Shown here piece by piece: positions 47,417 through 56,279 of a stretch of 64,000 nucleotides of DNA. Source of the DNA: Enhygromyxa salina (GTDB taxonomy: Bacteria > Myxococcota_A > Polyangia > Nannocystales > Nannocystaceae); assembly GCF_000737335.2 (NCBI RefSeq), contig NZ_JMCC02000009.1, forward strand, positions 62,001 through 126,000, in the 5' to 3' direction. The notes below the pieces were generated by a model. That model was not told where the DNA came from. It did not search any database and saw only the letters and a list, made by a program, of their open reading frames with translations. Both the position numbers and the translations under genes were made by a program. Position 1 is the stretch's first letter, and every line of letters begins with the position of its first letter.

Positions 47417-47725
47417 TCAGTCGCTGGTCACGTTCGACTCATGACCCGTGATGCTGCCGTCTTTGAACAGGTACTCGCGCAGCTGAGCGTCGAACACGGG
47501 CATGCGCCGACGGATCCACTCGAGCGCCATCGCGGCGTGCTCGATCTCTTCGTCGCGGTTGTGGGCGAGGATCTTGCGAAGCTCGTCGTCGGTGCAGGCG
47601 TCGACGCGCTGGTTGTACCAGTCGACGGCTTCGAGCTCCTCCATCAACGAGACGATCGCACGATGGATGTCCCGGGTCTCGACGCTCAGTTGCTCGAATG
47701 GTTCGTGATAGCCTTCGTTAGACAC
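47417..47725 (-). CDS. Encapsulated-ferritin-like (EncFtn) protein without encapsulin neighbour
   Basis: 102 residues from a GTG. Strong likeness to EncFtn of Rhodospirillum: EPFEQLSVETRDIHRAIVSLMEELEAVDWYNQRVDAC and LAHNRDEEIEHAAMALEWIRR, including the Glu/His/Glu-x-x-His iron ligands formed across a subunit pair. EncFtn oxidises Fe(II) inside an encapsulin shell. Here the usual C-terminal encapsulin-targeting extension is absent (the end is GSITGHESNVTSD) and no encapsulin gene lies in this window. Its neighbours are ChaB and a lipoprotein. Confidence 0.88.
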   Translation of the reverse strand: MSNEGYHEPFEQLSVETRDIHRAIVSLMEELEAVDWYNQRVDACTDDELRKILAHNRDEEIEHAAMALEWIRRRMPVFDAQLREYLFKDGSITGHESNVTSD

Positions 47726-47765
47726 AGCTACCCCATAGCATCCGAGCCAGAGGTTACAACCGATG

Positions 47766-48281
47766 TCAGGGCGCGGTAGCGAGGGCGGTGACCGTGCAGC
47801 CTGCGGGCCGCGGCATCGTGCCCTGGCCAGGCGCGCCCATGGGTGCCTGCTCGTGCGGCTGCGGCTGTCGCTCCGGGTAGGGGGTGCAGGTGACCGTCAC
47901 CGTGTGACCCGAGCGGCCGACCAATTCCTCGTGGCTGACGGTGTCGGAGGATTTGAGGTTGTGCTCGGTGCCCTTGGCGTCCACGAGGGTGAACTCCTTG
48001 CCCAAGTACGCCTCGACTGACTTGGTCCGGGGCAGCTCCGTGTAGGTGAGCGTTCCGGTGACGGTCAACGTGCTTGGATCTGCGGCCGGCTGCGCTGGAG
48101 CGGGTGGGTCCTCGGCCGGATCTTCGGCCGGATCGCTCGCGGGCTGCTGGTCTTGCTTGGCGTCGCTCTTTTGCGCTGGCTCGGGCGAGTTTTCGTCTTG
48201 ACCGGCGGTCGCGCAGCCAAGCAGCGAGGAGCTGAAGCACAGGCTGACGACGACGAGTTTGAGCGGGGGCAGTCGATTCAT
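47766..48281 (-). CDS. Lipoprotein of unknown function
   Basis: 171 residues from the ATG at 48281. Lipobox SSLLGC, a long acidic Pro/Asp/Ala linker, then a small beta-rich domain (TLTVTGTLTYTELPRTKSVEAYLGKEFTLVDAKG) that looks like an OB or MliC-sized fold, and a Pro/Gln-rich tail with a Cys. Not recognised. Confidence 0.65.
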   Translation of the reverse strand: MNRLPPLKLVVVSLCFSSSLLGCATAGQDENSPEPAQKSDAKQDQQPASDPAEDPAEDPPAPAQPAADPSTLTVTGTLTYTELPRTKSVEAYLGKEFTLVDAKGTEHNLKSSDTVSHEELVGRSGHTVTVTCTPYPERQPQPHEQAPMGAPGQGTMPRPAGCTVTALATAP

Positions 48282-48292
48282 GAGGCCCGATA

Positions 48293-48901
48293 CTACTGGC
48301 AGACGAGCAGCGGCAACAAAGTGCAGGTCAACCCGGCGCAACAGCCGACGGAGGCGCAACTCTGGCCGGAGCCCTGACAGCAATCGTCGAACACGAAGCT
48401 GCAGTTCGCGCACGCGAGCGTGCCGCCACCGTAGTTGAAGTCCGAACAGGTCTTGTTCTTCAGATCTGTCCCGTCACAATTTTCGCCGCCCTGCGCGATG
48501 TTGTCGCCACACACGGGATCGCCGTCGCCGTCGCCGGAACCGGTTGGGTCGCCGTCGCCGTCGCCGGAATCGGTGGGGTCGCCGTCGCCGGAATCGGTTG
48601 GGTCGCCATCTCCATCACCGGAGTCAGTCGGATCGCCGTCGCCGGGCTCCGTGGTGTTGTCGTCGCTCTCGCTGGCGTCGTTGGGGTCGCCGTCACCGTC
48701 ACCATCACCATCGCCATCACCCATGGGGGGCGTCGTCGCGTCCTCGGCGATCGAGGGCTCGACACACACGCCCTCTTGACCGCAGACCAGGCCGTCGAAG
48801 CAGGCTCCGTTCTCCGTACAAGGCAGCCCAAGGGTATCGCCGGGAATGAAGCAAGCGAGCTGCGAGGCACCCAAGGCGATCGCCCACACTCGCGCGCGCA
48901 T
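48293..48901 (-). CDS. Cysteine-rich lipoprotein with long Gly-Asp / Asp-Ser linker
   Basis: About 202 residues from the ATG at 48901 (TTG at 48907 also possible; AGGAG upstream serves either). Lipobox ASQLAC. A repeat linker of Gly-Asp and DPTDSGDGD units occupies about residues 60-120 (DNA about 48530-48715), followed by a DUF4215-like Cys module (CGDNIAQGGENCDG) and a Cys-dense C-terminus. Starts 2 bases after the stop of the upstream gene. Confidence 0.75.
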   Translation of the reverse strand: MRARVWAIALGASQLACFIPGDTLGLPCTENGACFDGLVCGQEGVCVEPSIAEDATTPPMGDGDGDGDGDGDPNDASESDDNTTEPGDGDPTDSGDGDGDPTDSGDGDPTDSGDGDGDPTGSGDGDGDPVCGDNIAQGGENCDGTDLKNKTCSDFNYGGGTLACANCSFVFDDCCQGSGQSCASVGCCAGLTCTLLPLLVCQ

Positions 48902-48903
48902 GC

Positions 48904-49710
48904 TCAAAATTCTCCTGAGAACACCAGGGCGGTGGGCGTTGCTTCGAGTGCGAGATCGGCCCGGCGAGACTTGAACGAGAGCCCGATCAAGGTCGCGCCC
49001 GAGGCCGCCGAGGCGACCGCGAGCCCAACCCCTACGCCGAATAGTATGTTGCCCGTGCGCCCGCGGCTTTGGGCGGCCATGCGGGCGTCTTGGGTCGTCA
49101 CATTGACGAACGCGTTGTTGGCCTGCGCACCCATCAAGCCGCCCGCGACCGCGAGCCCCGCGAACGGAGCCGCGAGCGCGACCAACGTGATGCCCGCTCG
49201 CTTTTGGGTTCGGGCTTGCGCCGGGTTGTCCACGTTCGTGTTTGGCGGTGGGGCTGGCGTCTGCGCTCGGGCCACGATTCGCTCGAGCGCCCGCTCGCGT
49301 CGCGCGAGGTCATCTTCGAGCTTCTTGACGTCGGTGTCGGTGTCGGGATCCTTGCCAACAGCGCGCTCGTTGGCCCGATAGTCCGCGATCAATCGGCTTG
49401 CTAGCTCGAGGTGCTCGCTCTTCGCGTCAACGTCATAGGCGTAGACGTGGGCGCGGGCGAGGTTGTAGCGCAGCCGAGCCAGCGCCAGATCGCGGCGGTT
49501 GGCGTCCTCGATCTCTTCGGCGATCGTGTAGGCGCCGGTGAACGCCTCGATCGCGCCAGGATAGTCGTGGGTCTCGTACTTGGTCTGGCCGGTGTGGAAC
49601 AGCTTTTGGGCGTCTGCGACCGGGTCGCTCTTCGGCCCCTCGACGACTGCCGGCGCGGACGCGAGCGCGCTGCACAATGCGGTCGAGACCAGGGCTCCAG
49701 CGAAAAGCAC
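48904..49710 (-). CDS. Exported TPR protein with two membrane spans, paralogue of the 8762 gene
   Basis: 268 residues from a GTG. Signal segment, TPR region (AQKLFHTGQTKYETHDYPGAIEAFTGAYTIAEE), Pro/Asn linker, and two hydrophobic helices (GITLVALAAPFAGLAVAGGLMG, GNILFGVGVGLAVASAASGATLI), ending ALVFSGEF. Same layout as the protein at 8762-9745. Likely in one operon with the next lipoprotein gene. Function unknown. Confidence 0.7.
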   Translation of the reverse strand: MLFAGALVSTALCSALASAPAVVEGPKSDPVADAQKLFHTGQTKYETHDYPGAIEAFTGAYTIAEEIEDANRRDLALARLRYNLARAHVYAYDVDAKSEHLELASRLIADYRANERAVGKDPDTDTDVKKLEDDLARRERALERIVARAQTPAPPPNTNVDNPAQARTQKRAGITLVALAAPFAGLAVAGGLMGAQANNAFVNVTTQDARMAAQSRGRTGNILFGVGVGLAVASAASGATLIGLSFKSRRADLALEATPTALVFSGEF

Positions 49711-49874
49711 GGCGGGAGTGTAGCATCGAGTGTCAATGCGACCGGGGCCATGTGCTTGGACCCAACATCGACAGCGACCAGAACGCGGGTCTGAAGACCC
49801 TGGACCAACCTCCCACCTTGAAATTGGTGGGTGGTCTCACATCCTTTGGGTTTCACGATGCGCGAGGCGATAGA

Positions 49875-50810
49875 CTAGCGGATGTACCGCATGGGTAGTT
49901 CGACGTAATGGCGCCCGGCCTGCTGGAGTCCCCAGTCGCGCAGCGCTGCGGCTGAACCGCGGCGCAGCCACGCAGCGTCGAGCTGGAATTCCACCTGGGG
50001 TGCCTCGATCACCATCCCCCGCGAGCGCGAGGCGTGAATGATGGTGTCGGCAGCCCCCACGATACCAACGTGAAGTCGCTGCATCGTCCGTGAATGGATG
50101 AACATCAGGTCCCCCGGTGAGCCGATCGCACTTCCGCACACCTGACCGCCCCCGCACACCGCCAGCTGATCATGGGAATTGCGCGGCAGCAGAATTTGCA
50201 GCGCGCGGTCGTAAGCGCGCTGAACCAGGCCCGAGCAGTCGATCCGCTGATCGCTGGTGCCGCCCAATAGGTACGGGACGCCCAGGTAGGATCGCGCTGC
50301 CTCGCAGACGCTCTGGTGACCAGACTGGGCCCGCGGTTCAGCCAGCGGTCGCGCGGTCACCTGCGAGCCAAGCAGCCCCGTCGCCCAGCCAACGGTGCCA
50401 TCTCGGGCGCGCAGCAACATCCCGGGGCCGTCGTGGGCGAGGTGAGCGACTGGCCCGTCGCCCGCGACGAGCTCGGTCGCCAGCGAGCGGCGCGAACATG
50501 CGGGGTGCTGGGCCCAGAGCTCCAGCCCGGCGTCCGGGATCGCGTACCAGGCTTGCACGGGCATGGGTCGCAGATCCAACTCGAGCTTCATGCCATCGAG
50601 CAGCAGCGGGGTGAGGGTGTCGACGACCGCGGGCCGCAAGCTGGGCACCGCGATCTCCCCCGTGACGTGCAGCGCGGGCGTGAGCGGCTCGATGTGAAGG
50701 CTGAGCTCGAGGTGGGTCCAGCCATGGCGCTCACGCAGGCGCTCGCGCAGGCGCTCGAGCTCTCTCTCGATCGCGCGCAGGTACGCGTGCAGCCGTTCGT
50801 CCAAGCCCAT
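49875..50810 (-). CDS. NlpC/P60-family cysteine peptidase-like protein
   Basis: 311 residues. N-terminal helical part, an SH3-like segment (GMLLRARDGTVGWATGLLGSQ), then the NlpC/P60 core: YLGVPYLLGGTSDQRIDCSGLVQRAY with the catalytic Cys, LHVGIVGAADTIIHASRSRG with the catalytic His. These enzymes cut peptidoglycan stem peptides. No signal peptide is visible, so export or an intracellular role is unclear. Confidence 0.8.
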   Translation of the reverse strand: MGLDERLHAYLRAIERELERLRERLRERHGWTHLELSLHIEPLTPALHVTGEIAVPSLRPAVVDTLTPLLLDGMKLELDLRPMPVQAWYAIPDAGLELWAQHPACSRRSLATELVAGDGPVAHLAHDGPGMLLRARDGTVGWATGLLGSQVTARPLAEPRAQSGHQSVCEAARSYLGVPYLLGGTSDQRIDCSGLVQRAYDRALQILLPRNSHDQLAVCGGGQVCGSAIGSPGDLMFIHSRTMQRLHVGIVGAADTIIHASRSRGMVIEAPQVEFQLDAAWLRRGSAAALRDWGLQQAGRHYVELPMRYIR

Positions 50811-50825
50811 CGACGCCGATCTGAA

Positions 50826-51131
50826 TCAGCTTGGGCCCAGCACGCCACGCCTGCGCCACAGCCACTCGAGCAGCACCGGACCAAAGGGCAGCAGCGCGAG
50901 CACGCCCGCCACGCCGACCCGCACCAGCCCCACACGGTAGACCCGCGCGACGCTGAGCAGCGCGATCAAATACACGATCAGCAACACGCCGTGGGTCCAG
51001 CCAACCCACCCGACGGCTGCGGGCTGGTTGGCGACGTACTTGAGCGGCATGGCGATCCCCAGCAGCGCGACGAAGCTCGCCGTCTCCAGCCGCCCCAGCC
51101 AGTAAAACCAAGTCCGGGTGCCTTCATCCAT
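50826..51131 (-). CDS. DUF3817-family small membrane protein
   Basis: 101 residues from the ATG at 51131. Three hydrophobic segments (FVALLGIAMPLKYVANQPAAVGWVGWTHGVLLIVYLIALLSVARV). The W-x-H-G-x-L motif is typical of the DUF3817 family. Its start overlaps the stop of the next upstream gene by one base (TGATG), so they are coupled. Function unknown. Confidence 0.75.
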   Translation of the reverse strand: MDEGTRTWFYWLGRLETASFVALLGIAMPLKYVANQPAAVGWVGWTHGVLLIVYLIALLSVARVYRVGLVRVGVAGVLALLPFGPVLLEWLWRRRGVLGPS

Positions 51132-51514
51132 CAGTGGACCACCATCGGTGCGAGCGCGGTCAACAGCGCGACCAAGATCAACCCCGTGCGCCAGCGCGAT
51201 GGCTCGCGGCCTGGCTCGACCGCGCGCACGGTCTCGTGCAGCGCGACCAACGACGCGACCATCGAGATCGAGACCCACGGGGTACCCAGCGAGATCGAGT
51301 GGGCCCGCGCCATGCCCCAGCCGCTGACCCAGGTCAGCACGAAGCCCGGCGTTGCCAGCCAGTGCGCGGCCCGTTGACGTACCTTGTCAGCGCCGGGTGC
51401 GATCACGATCGCAATTCCCATCGCAAACGCGATCACGCCAACGAACTTGGCGAGGCGCAGGGCGATCCACAGGGTCACCGCCGGCTTATCCGCGTCCGCG
51501 CGGGTCGGTGTCAA
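51131..51514 (-). CDS. Small multi-span membrane protein, unknown
   Basis: 127 residues from a TTG (a GTG at 51478 is possible). Four predicted spans: FVGVIAFAMGIAIVIAP, WLATPGFVLTWVSGWGMA, WVSISMVASLVALHETV and GLILVALLTALAPMVV. No family recognised. Coupled with the DUF3817 gene. Divergent from the sugar dehydrogenase gene across about 50 bases. Confidence 0.6.
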   Translation of the reverse strand: MTPTRADADKPAVTLWIALRLAKFVGVIAFAMGIAIVIAPGADKVRQRAAHWLATPGFVLTWVSGWGMARAHSISLGTPWVSISMVASLVALHETVRAVEPGREPSRWRTGLILVALLTALAPMVVH

Positions 51515-51567
51515 GCAGGCCCACGAATTCCGTCACGTCGCGGGGGATCAGCGCGATATCATGTCCC

Positions 51568-53629
51568 GTGCGGTCGCGTCTGGGGATATCAGCGCTGAGC
51601 CTCGCCGCGTCGCTCGTCCTCGCTTGTGGCCCGCGCGCGGATCCACCTCCAGAAGGTTGCGCAGCGATCGCCGCGTTGCTCGACCGCCGCGATCCAGCTG
51701 ACGCGCGTGTTCCCCAACGTCGACGTCGAGGCGGGCGTGGTCTTGACCCAGCGACCTGGGGACGCGTCGCGCTGGTACCTCGCAACCCAGAGCGGCGTCG
51801 TCTACAGCTTCGCCAACGAGGCCGACGCGGTCCCCAGCGTGTTCATCGACGTCACGGACAAGCTCGCGACCGCGTCCGAGGCCGGCCTGCTCGGGCTCGC
51901 GTTTCACCCCCAGTTTGCCAGCAACGGCTACGTGTATCTGTCGTTCACGACCCCGGGCGCGGGTGCGTTCACCTCTCGGGTCGCGCGCTATCACAGCGAC
52001 GATGACGGCCTGAGCCTAAACCCCGCCAGCGAGACCGTGATCTTCGATCTCACCCAGCCGTACACCAACCACAACGGCGGCGACATCCACTTTGGGCCCG
52101 ACGGGTTCTTGTACATCGGGTTTGGCGACGGCGGGTCCAAAGAAGATCCCAACGGCCACGGGCAGAACACCGACACCTTGCTGGGCTCGATGCTGCGGAT
52201 CGACGTTGATGGGGCCAGCCCCTACGCGATCCCAGCCGACAATCCGTTCGCCGCTGGCGGCGGGGCCCCCGAGATCTTCGCCTGGGGCCTGCGCAATCCG
52301 TGGCGCTTCAGCTTTGATCGCGAGACCGGTGATCTGTGGGCGGGCGACGTCGGGCAGTACGACTGGGAGGAGGTCGATCGGATCCGGCTGGGCGGCAACT
52401 ACGGCTGGAACCTCAAAGAGGGCGCGCACTGCTTCGCCGTGGATCCCTGCGATCAGCCCGAGCTCATCGATCCCGTGGCCGCGTACGCCAACCCCGACGA
52501 CGCGTCTGTCGTCGGGGGCTACGTCTACCGCGGCGCGGCGATGCCCGAGCTGATCGGCAGCTACCTCTACACCGACTTTTACCTGGGCACGATCTGGGCG
52601 GTCGTGGAGGGCGGGGAGCCCAGCGTGTTGCTTGGCTCGTCCGGTCACGCGTTCGGGGCCTTTGGTGAGGACCTAAACGGCGAGCTGTATGGCGTCGACT
52701 ATGGCGGCGGGATCTGGCGGCTCGATCCCAACGCCAACGCTGGGGTCGCGTCCGATCTCCCAACCAGCCTGCGCGCGACTGGCTGCGTCGACGCCGATGA
52801 TCCAACCCAGCCGCCCGCCAGCGCGCTTCGCTATGAGATCAACGTTCCGTTTTGGTCGGACGGGGCCGACAAGTCGCGCTGGCTACACCTCGCCGAGGGC
52901 GAGTCGATCACGGTCGAAGCCGACGGCGACTGGTCGCTGCCGCCCGGCTCGGTCGCGGTCAAGCTGTTCACGCTGGGTGATCGCCCCGTCGAGACCCGGC
53001 TGCTCGTGCACCACGACGACGGGCGCTGGGCCGGCTACAGCTACGCGTGGAATGAAGACGGCAGCGACGCGCAGCTGCTGCGCGACGGCGAGGTCCGCAG
53101 CTTCGGCGCCCAGCAGTGGCTGTACCCGTCGCGGGCCGAGTGCATGTCGTGCCACACCCGCGCGGCTGGGATCTCGCTCGGGCTCGAGACTGGGCAGCTG
53201 CAGCGAGACGGACAGCTCGAGGATCTGGTCGCGCGCGGGGGGTTGGGGTCGGTCCCCGTCGGCGACGCGCTGCCCCGCCTCGACGGCGACGCACCCCTGG
53301 AGGATCGCGCGCGCGCGTACCTGCACGCGAACTGCAGCCACTGTCACCGCGCGGCTGGGCCCAGCAATACGCCCGGAAATTATCGCTACGATCGCTACTT
53401 GGTGGACCCCGCCGAGATCGGCGTGTGCGGGGTGCCGCCGGTCGCCGGGGATCTTGGCGTACCGGGGGCGTTGATCGTGGCACCGGGGGATCCCTCTAGC
53501 TCGGTCCTGTCGCTGCGCCTGCACGCGGATGACGAGAATCGGATGCCGCAGCTCGGCAGCCTGATCCACGACGACGCTGGGATCGCCTTGATCGACGCGT
53601 GGATCACAGCGCTGGTTGGGTGTCCGTGA
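51568..53629 (+). pseudogene. PQQ-type sugar dehydrogenase with dihaem C-terminus, apparent frameshift near the N-terminus
   Basis: From the GTG at 51568 a lipoprotein signal (SLAASLVLAC, lipobox) is read in one frame; the enzyme body is in another frame, from about 51665 (LTRVFPNVDVEAGVVLTQRPGD). A one-base shift near 51650-51690 would join them. Body: glucose/sorbosone dehydrogenase propeller (HNGGDIHFGPDGFLYIGFGDGG, GLRNPWRFSFD) and a C-terminal part with two CxxCH motifs (CMSCH, CSHCH). Expected role: periplasmic sugar oxidation passing electrons to haem c. If the shift is real the gene is inactive or starts internally; it may be a sequencing error, since the rest looks well kept. Confidence 0.75.
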
Positions 53630-54905
53630 CCGGCTGGACCGCAGCGGCCGACAGGCGACCGCTTCGATCCACGCGCAGCTGGTGACCCCGCCACTGCACC
53701 TCGCGCCGACTCAGCGCGCGCAGCCACGCCAACCCCAGCGCCACGTCGCCGAGCGCCGCCTCGATCACGGCGCGCCAGATCCTCACCGGGCGCCCCGACC
53801 AGTACTGTGCGGTGAGCGTCACGACGAGTCGGGCGAACACTGTCAAGCCGGCGGCCGTCGCCGCGAGGATCGGCTGGGCGACGATCCCGAGCCCCGCCAG
53901 CGCGAGCACGATCGGCGTGGCGAAGAAGAACAACGGATAGGTGGTCATCAGCGCGGGCCGCTGAGCCCGGACCGCCAGCATCCACCGACCAAAGCGCGCG
54001 ACCGCCTGCGAGAAGCTTGGATCCCCCCCGCGCGCGCGCCCGAGGATTGGCGTTGCGACGATCCCCCAGCCGCCCGCCCGCAGGCGCCTGGCCATCTCGA
54101 GATCTTCGGCAAGAAACTCGGTCAGCTCCGCGGGCGCGCACGCGTGCAGGGCCTCGCGTCGGGCCGCCCAGATCTTGCCGCACAGACCGTAGCCATAGAT
54201 GCCGCACAGCAGCGGAAACGCGGTGAGCGACGCCCCGAGCACTGCCTCGGACGCGCGAGGTCCCAACCCCTCGTGCGTGCGCAGCTCCGACCACGGACCC
54301 CACGACGCGCCGACGCGGGCGTCCGAGGCAGGCGCGCCGACGCGGGCGTCCGGGCTCGACGCGCCCGGGCGCGCGTCGAGCAGCGGCATCAGCAGTTCAT
54401 CGAGGGGATAGCCGCTGAGGTCGACGTTGCTGTCGACGTTGACGACGATCTCGTAGGTCTCGCCCGCCCCCGCGAGCACGGCCGCGAGCATGCTGGCCTT
54501 GCGGTTGGGCCCCGTCGGCGCGTGCAGCTCGAAGCGCGCGTCGATACCCGCGGCCTGCAGCTGGGTGAGCGCCGCGTCGATCACCGGTCGAGCGGTGTCG
54601 TGCGGATCATCCACGCTCAACACCACTGTCAGCTTGGCCTCGGTCTCGACGCGAGTGAGCGAGCTGAGGCATGCCAACAGCTCAGGCTCGGCGCCGGCAC
54701 AGGGGCGGATGAGCAGTACCCGACGGCCCGCGACGGAGGGTCGAGCCTGCCGGCGAAACCGCCGCTGCATCATCGCCCGCTGAATCGCCGCGCCAAGGGC
54801 CAACCATGCGAGGACAGCCGCCCACGCCAAGGCGAGGAACGCCGCCCCGCTGCTCACGGCACCCAGCACGAGCGCTTGATAGCCCGCGAAAGACCACATT
54901 GCCAT
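53604..54905 (-). CDS. GT2-family glycosyltransferase (ceramide glucosyltransferase/HpnI-like)
   Basis: 433 residues from the ATG at 54905 (or 54899). One N-terminal span, a GT-A domain with SVDDPHD, VNVDSNVDLSG, AEDLEMARRLR and QAVARFGRW (the Q/RxxRW-type motif), and three C-terminal spans. It resembles GT21 ceramide glucosyltransferases and HpnI. An insert of repeated SPDARVGAPASDARVGA units near residues 190-215 is unusual. The 3' end overlaps the dehydrogenase gene by 26 bases in convergent orientation. Confidence 0.78.
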   Translation of the reverse strand: MAMWSFAGYQALVLGAVSSGAAFLALAWAAVLAWLALGAAIQRAMMQRRFRRQARPSVAGRRVLLIRPCAGAEPELLACLSSLTRVETEAKLTVVLSVDDPHDTARPVIDAALTQLQAAGIDARFELHAPTGPNRKASMLAAVLAGAGETYEIVVNVDSNVDLSGYPLDELLMPLLDARPGASSPDARVGAPASDARVGASWGPWSELRTHEGLGPRASEAVLGASLTAFPLLCGIYGYGLCGKIWAARREALHACAPAELTEFLAEDLEMARRLRAGGWGIVATPILGRARGGDPSFSQAVARFGRWMLAVRAQRPALMTTYPLFFFATPIVLALAGLGIVAQPILAATAAGLTVFARLVVTLTAQYWSGRPVRIWRAVIEAALGDVALGLAWLRALSRREVQWRGHQLRVDRSGRLSAAAVQPVTDTQPAL

Positions 54906-54945
54906 TGGTCTGCGGATCTTTGCACCGCTTGGTATTGTTGGTGTG

Positions 54946-55620
54946 ATGCCACGGGGCGAGGACGAGACCGAAGCGGACCACGACGGCCTGGTGCCCTGCA
55001 TCGAGGTGATCGGGGGTCGCAGCGAGGGCAAGGTCTTCCCGCTCGAGCGGGTGCGCGGCTACGTGGTGGGTCGGTTGCCCGGCGCCGAGATCCACATCGA
55101 CGACTCGGGCGTGTCGCGACGCCATATCAAGGTCACGCGGCGCGCGGATGGCAGCGTGGATGTCGCGGACATGCGATCGACCAACGGCGTGCTGATCAAC
55201 GGCGAGAAGGTCGAGAGCGGCCCCCTGTGCGAGGGCGACGTGATCTCGTTGGGGCCTGACGCGGTCCTGCGCTTGGCGTATCGATCAGCGGACCGGATCC
55301 ACGAGCGCCCGGGCTCCCAGACCCGGCGAGGAACGGACCCAGTTGCCGGAGCACCGCGCCCGATCGACGGCGGCGGCGACTCGACGGCCGTGATCTACTA
55401 CCGGCCCAAGCTCTCGGACTTGCCGATCAGCGCGCGGCAGCTCGAGGTCAGCCAGCTAGTGGCGACCGGCATGACCAACGCCGCGATCGCCGAGCAGCTC
55501 GGGATCAGCCCACGAACGGTGACGAGCCACCTCGATCATATCTACGGTCGCCTCTCCATCAGCTCGCGGGCGGCGTTGACCCGGTGGATCGTCGAGCGCG
55601 GACTCGCAGGAAATTCTTGA
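54946..55620 (+). CDS. FHA-domain transcriptional regulator with LuxR-type HTH
   Basis: 224 residues from the ATG at 54946 (GTG just before). The N-terminal FHA domain (VVGRLPGAEIHIDDSGVSRRHIKV, STNGVLING) binds phosphothreonine. The C-terminal ISARQLEVSQLVATGMTNAAIAEQLGISPRTVTSHLDHIYGRL is a GerE/LuxR-type DNA-binding helix-turn-helix. It could link Ser/Thr kinases to transcription directly. Divergent from the glycosyltransferase gene. Confidence 0.88.
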   Translation: MPRGEDETEADHDGLVPCIEVIGGRSEGKVFPLERVRGYVVGRLPGAEIHIDDSGVSRRHIKVTRRADGSVDVADMRSTNGVLINGEKVESGPLCEGDVISLGPDAVLRLAYRSADRIHERPGSQTRRGTDPVAGAPRPIDGGGDSTAVIYYRPKLSDLPISARQLEVSQLVATGMTNAAIAEQLGISPRTVTSHLDHIYGRLSISSRAALTRWIVERGLAGNS

Positions 55621-55662
55621 TCCCATTCCCGGCGTCAAGAGCGACCGCAAGAGCCCGCGACC

Positions 55663-56124
55663 CCAGCGTCCGCCAAAGCCACCTCCAGCATCCGCCGAAG
55701 CCCCCTCCAGCGTCCGCCGAAGCCGCCTCCAGCGTCCGCCAAAGCCGCCTCCAGCCTCCGCCGAAGCCACCTCCAGCGTCTGCCGAAGCCACCCGAGCCC
55801 CCTTCCAGCGTCCGCCAAAGCCGCCCCCAGCGTCCGCCAAAGCCCCCTCCAGCGTCCGCCGAAGCCCCCTCCAGCGTCCGCCGAAGCCACCCGAGCCCCC
55901 CTTCCAGCGTCCGCCAAAGCCGCCTCCAGCGTCCGCCAAAGCCCCCTCCAGCGTCCGCCGAAGCCCCCTCCAGCGTCCGCCGAAGCCACCCGAGCCCCCT
56001 TCCAGCGTCCGCCGAAGCCACCTCGAGCGTCCGCCCCGCCTCCAGCCTCCGCCGAAGCCACCTCCAGCGTCCGCCGAAGCCGCCTCCAGCGTCCGCCGAA
56101 GCCACCCGAGCCCCCTTCCAGGGG
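55663..56124 (+). repeat. Tandem array of 19 copies of a 22-bp unit
   Basis: Unit CCAGCGTCCGCCGAAGCCAC plus CT, with A/G and C/A variants. Units 6, 10, 14 and 19 end with an extra CGAGCCCCCTT, and blocks 7-10 and 11-14 repeat each other, so the array has grown in larger steps as well. No spacers and no coding potential that I trust. It abuts dispersed repeat copy 4 at its GAGCCCCC end. Confidence 0.9.
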
Positions 56125-56223
56125 GCCACACATACGGATGCGAACAAACGGTCCCGAGGAGCGAAGCGACCAGACGCGCTAGCGGCTGCAGTCGGCGAAG
56201 TGCCTAGGTGTATGTGGGGGTCT
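56108..56223 (+). repeat. Dispersed repeat, copy 4
   Basis: Close to copy 1 (GAGCCCCCTTCCAGGGGGCC hairpin, GCGAACAAACGG core, GCAGTCGGCGAAGTG, TATGTGGGGGTCT). The terminal GTATGTGGGGGTCTAAA is repeated twice more up to 56263, showing slippage at this end also. Lies just upstream of the HEAT-like gene. Confidence 0.85.
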
Positions 56224-56279
56224 AAAGAAGTGTATGTGGGGGTCTAAATGTGGGGGTCTAAAGAAGCTGGCATTATTGG

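Noticed and set aside
47040..48281. Encapsulin shell gene beside EncFtn
   Set aside because: Neighbouring genes are ChaB and a lipoprotein; none has the HK97-like encapsulin length or sequence.
55663..56124. CRISPR array
   Set aside because: The repeats are contiguous with no unique spacers, and no cas genes are present.
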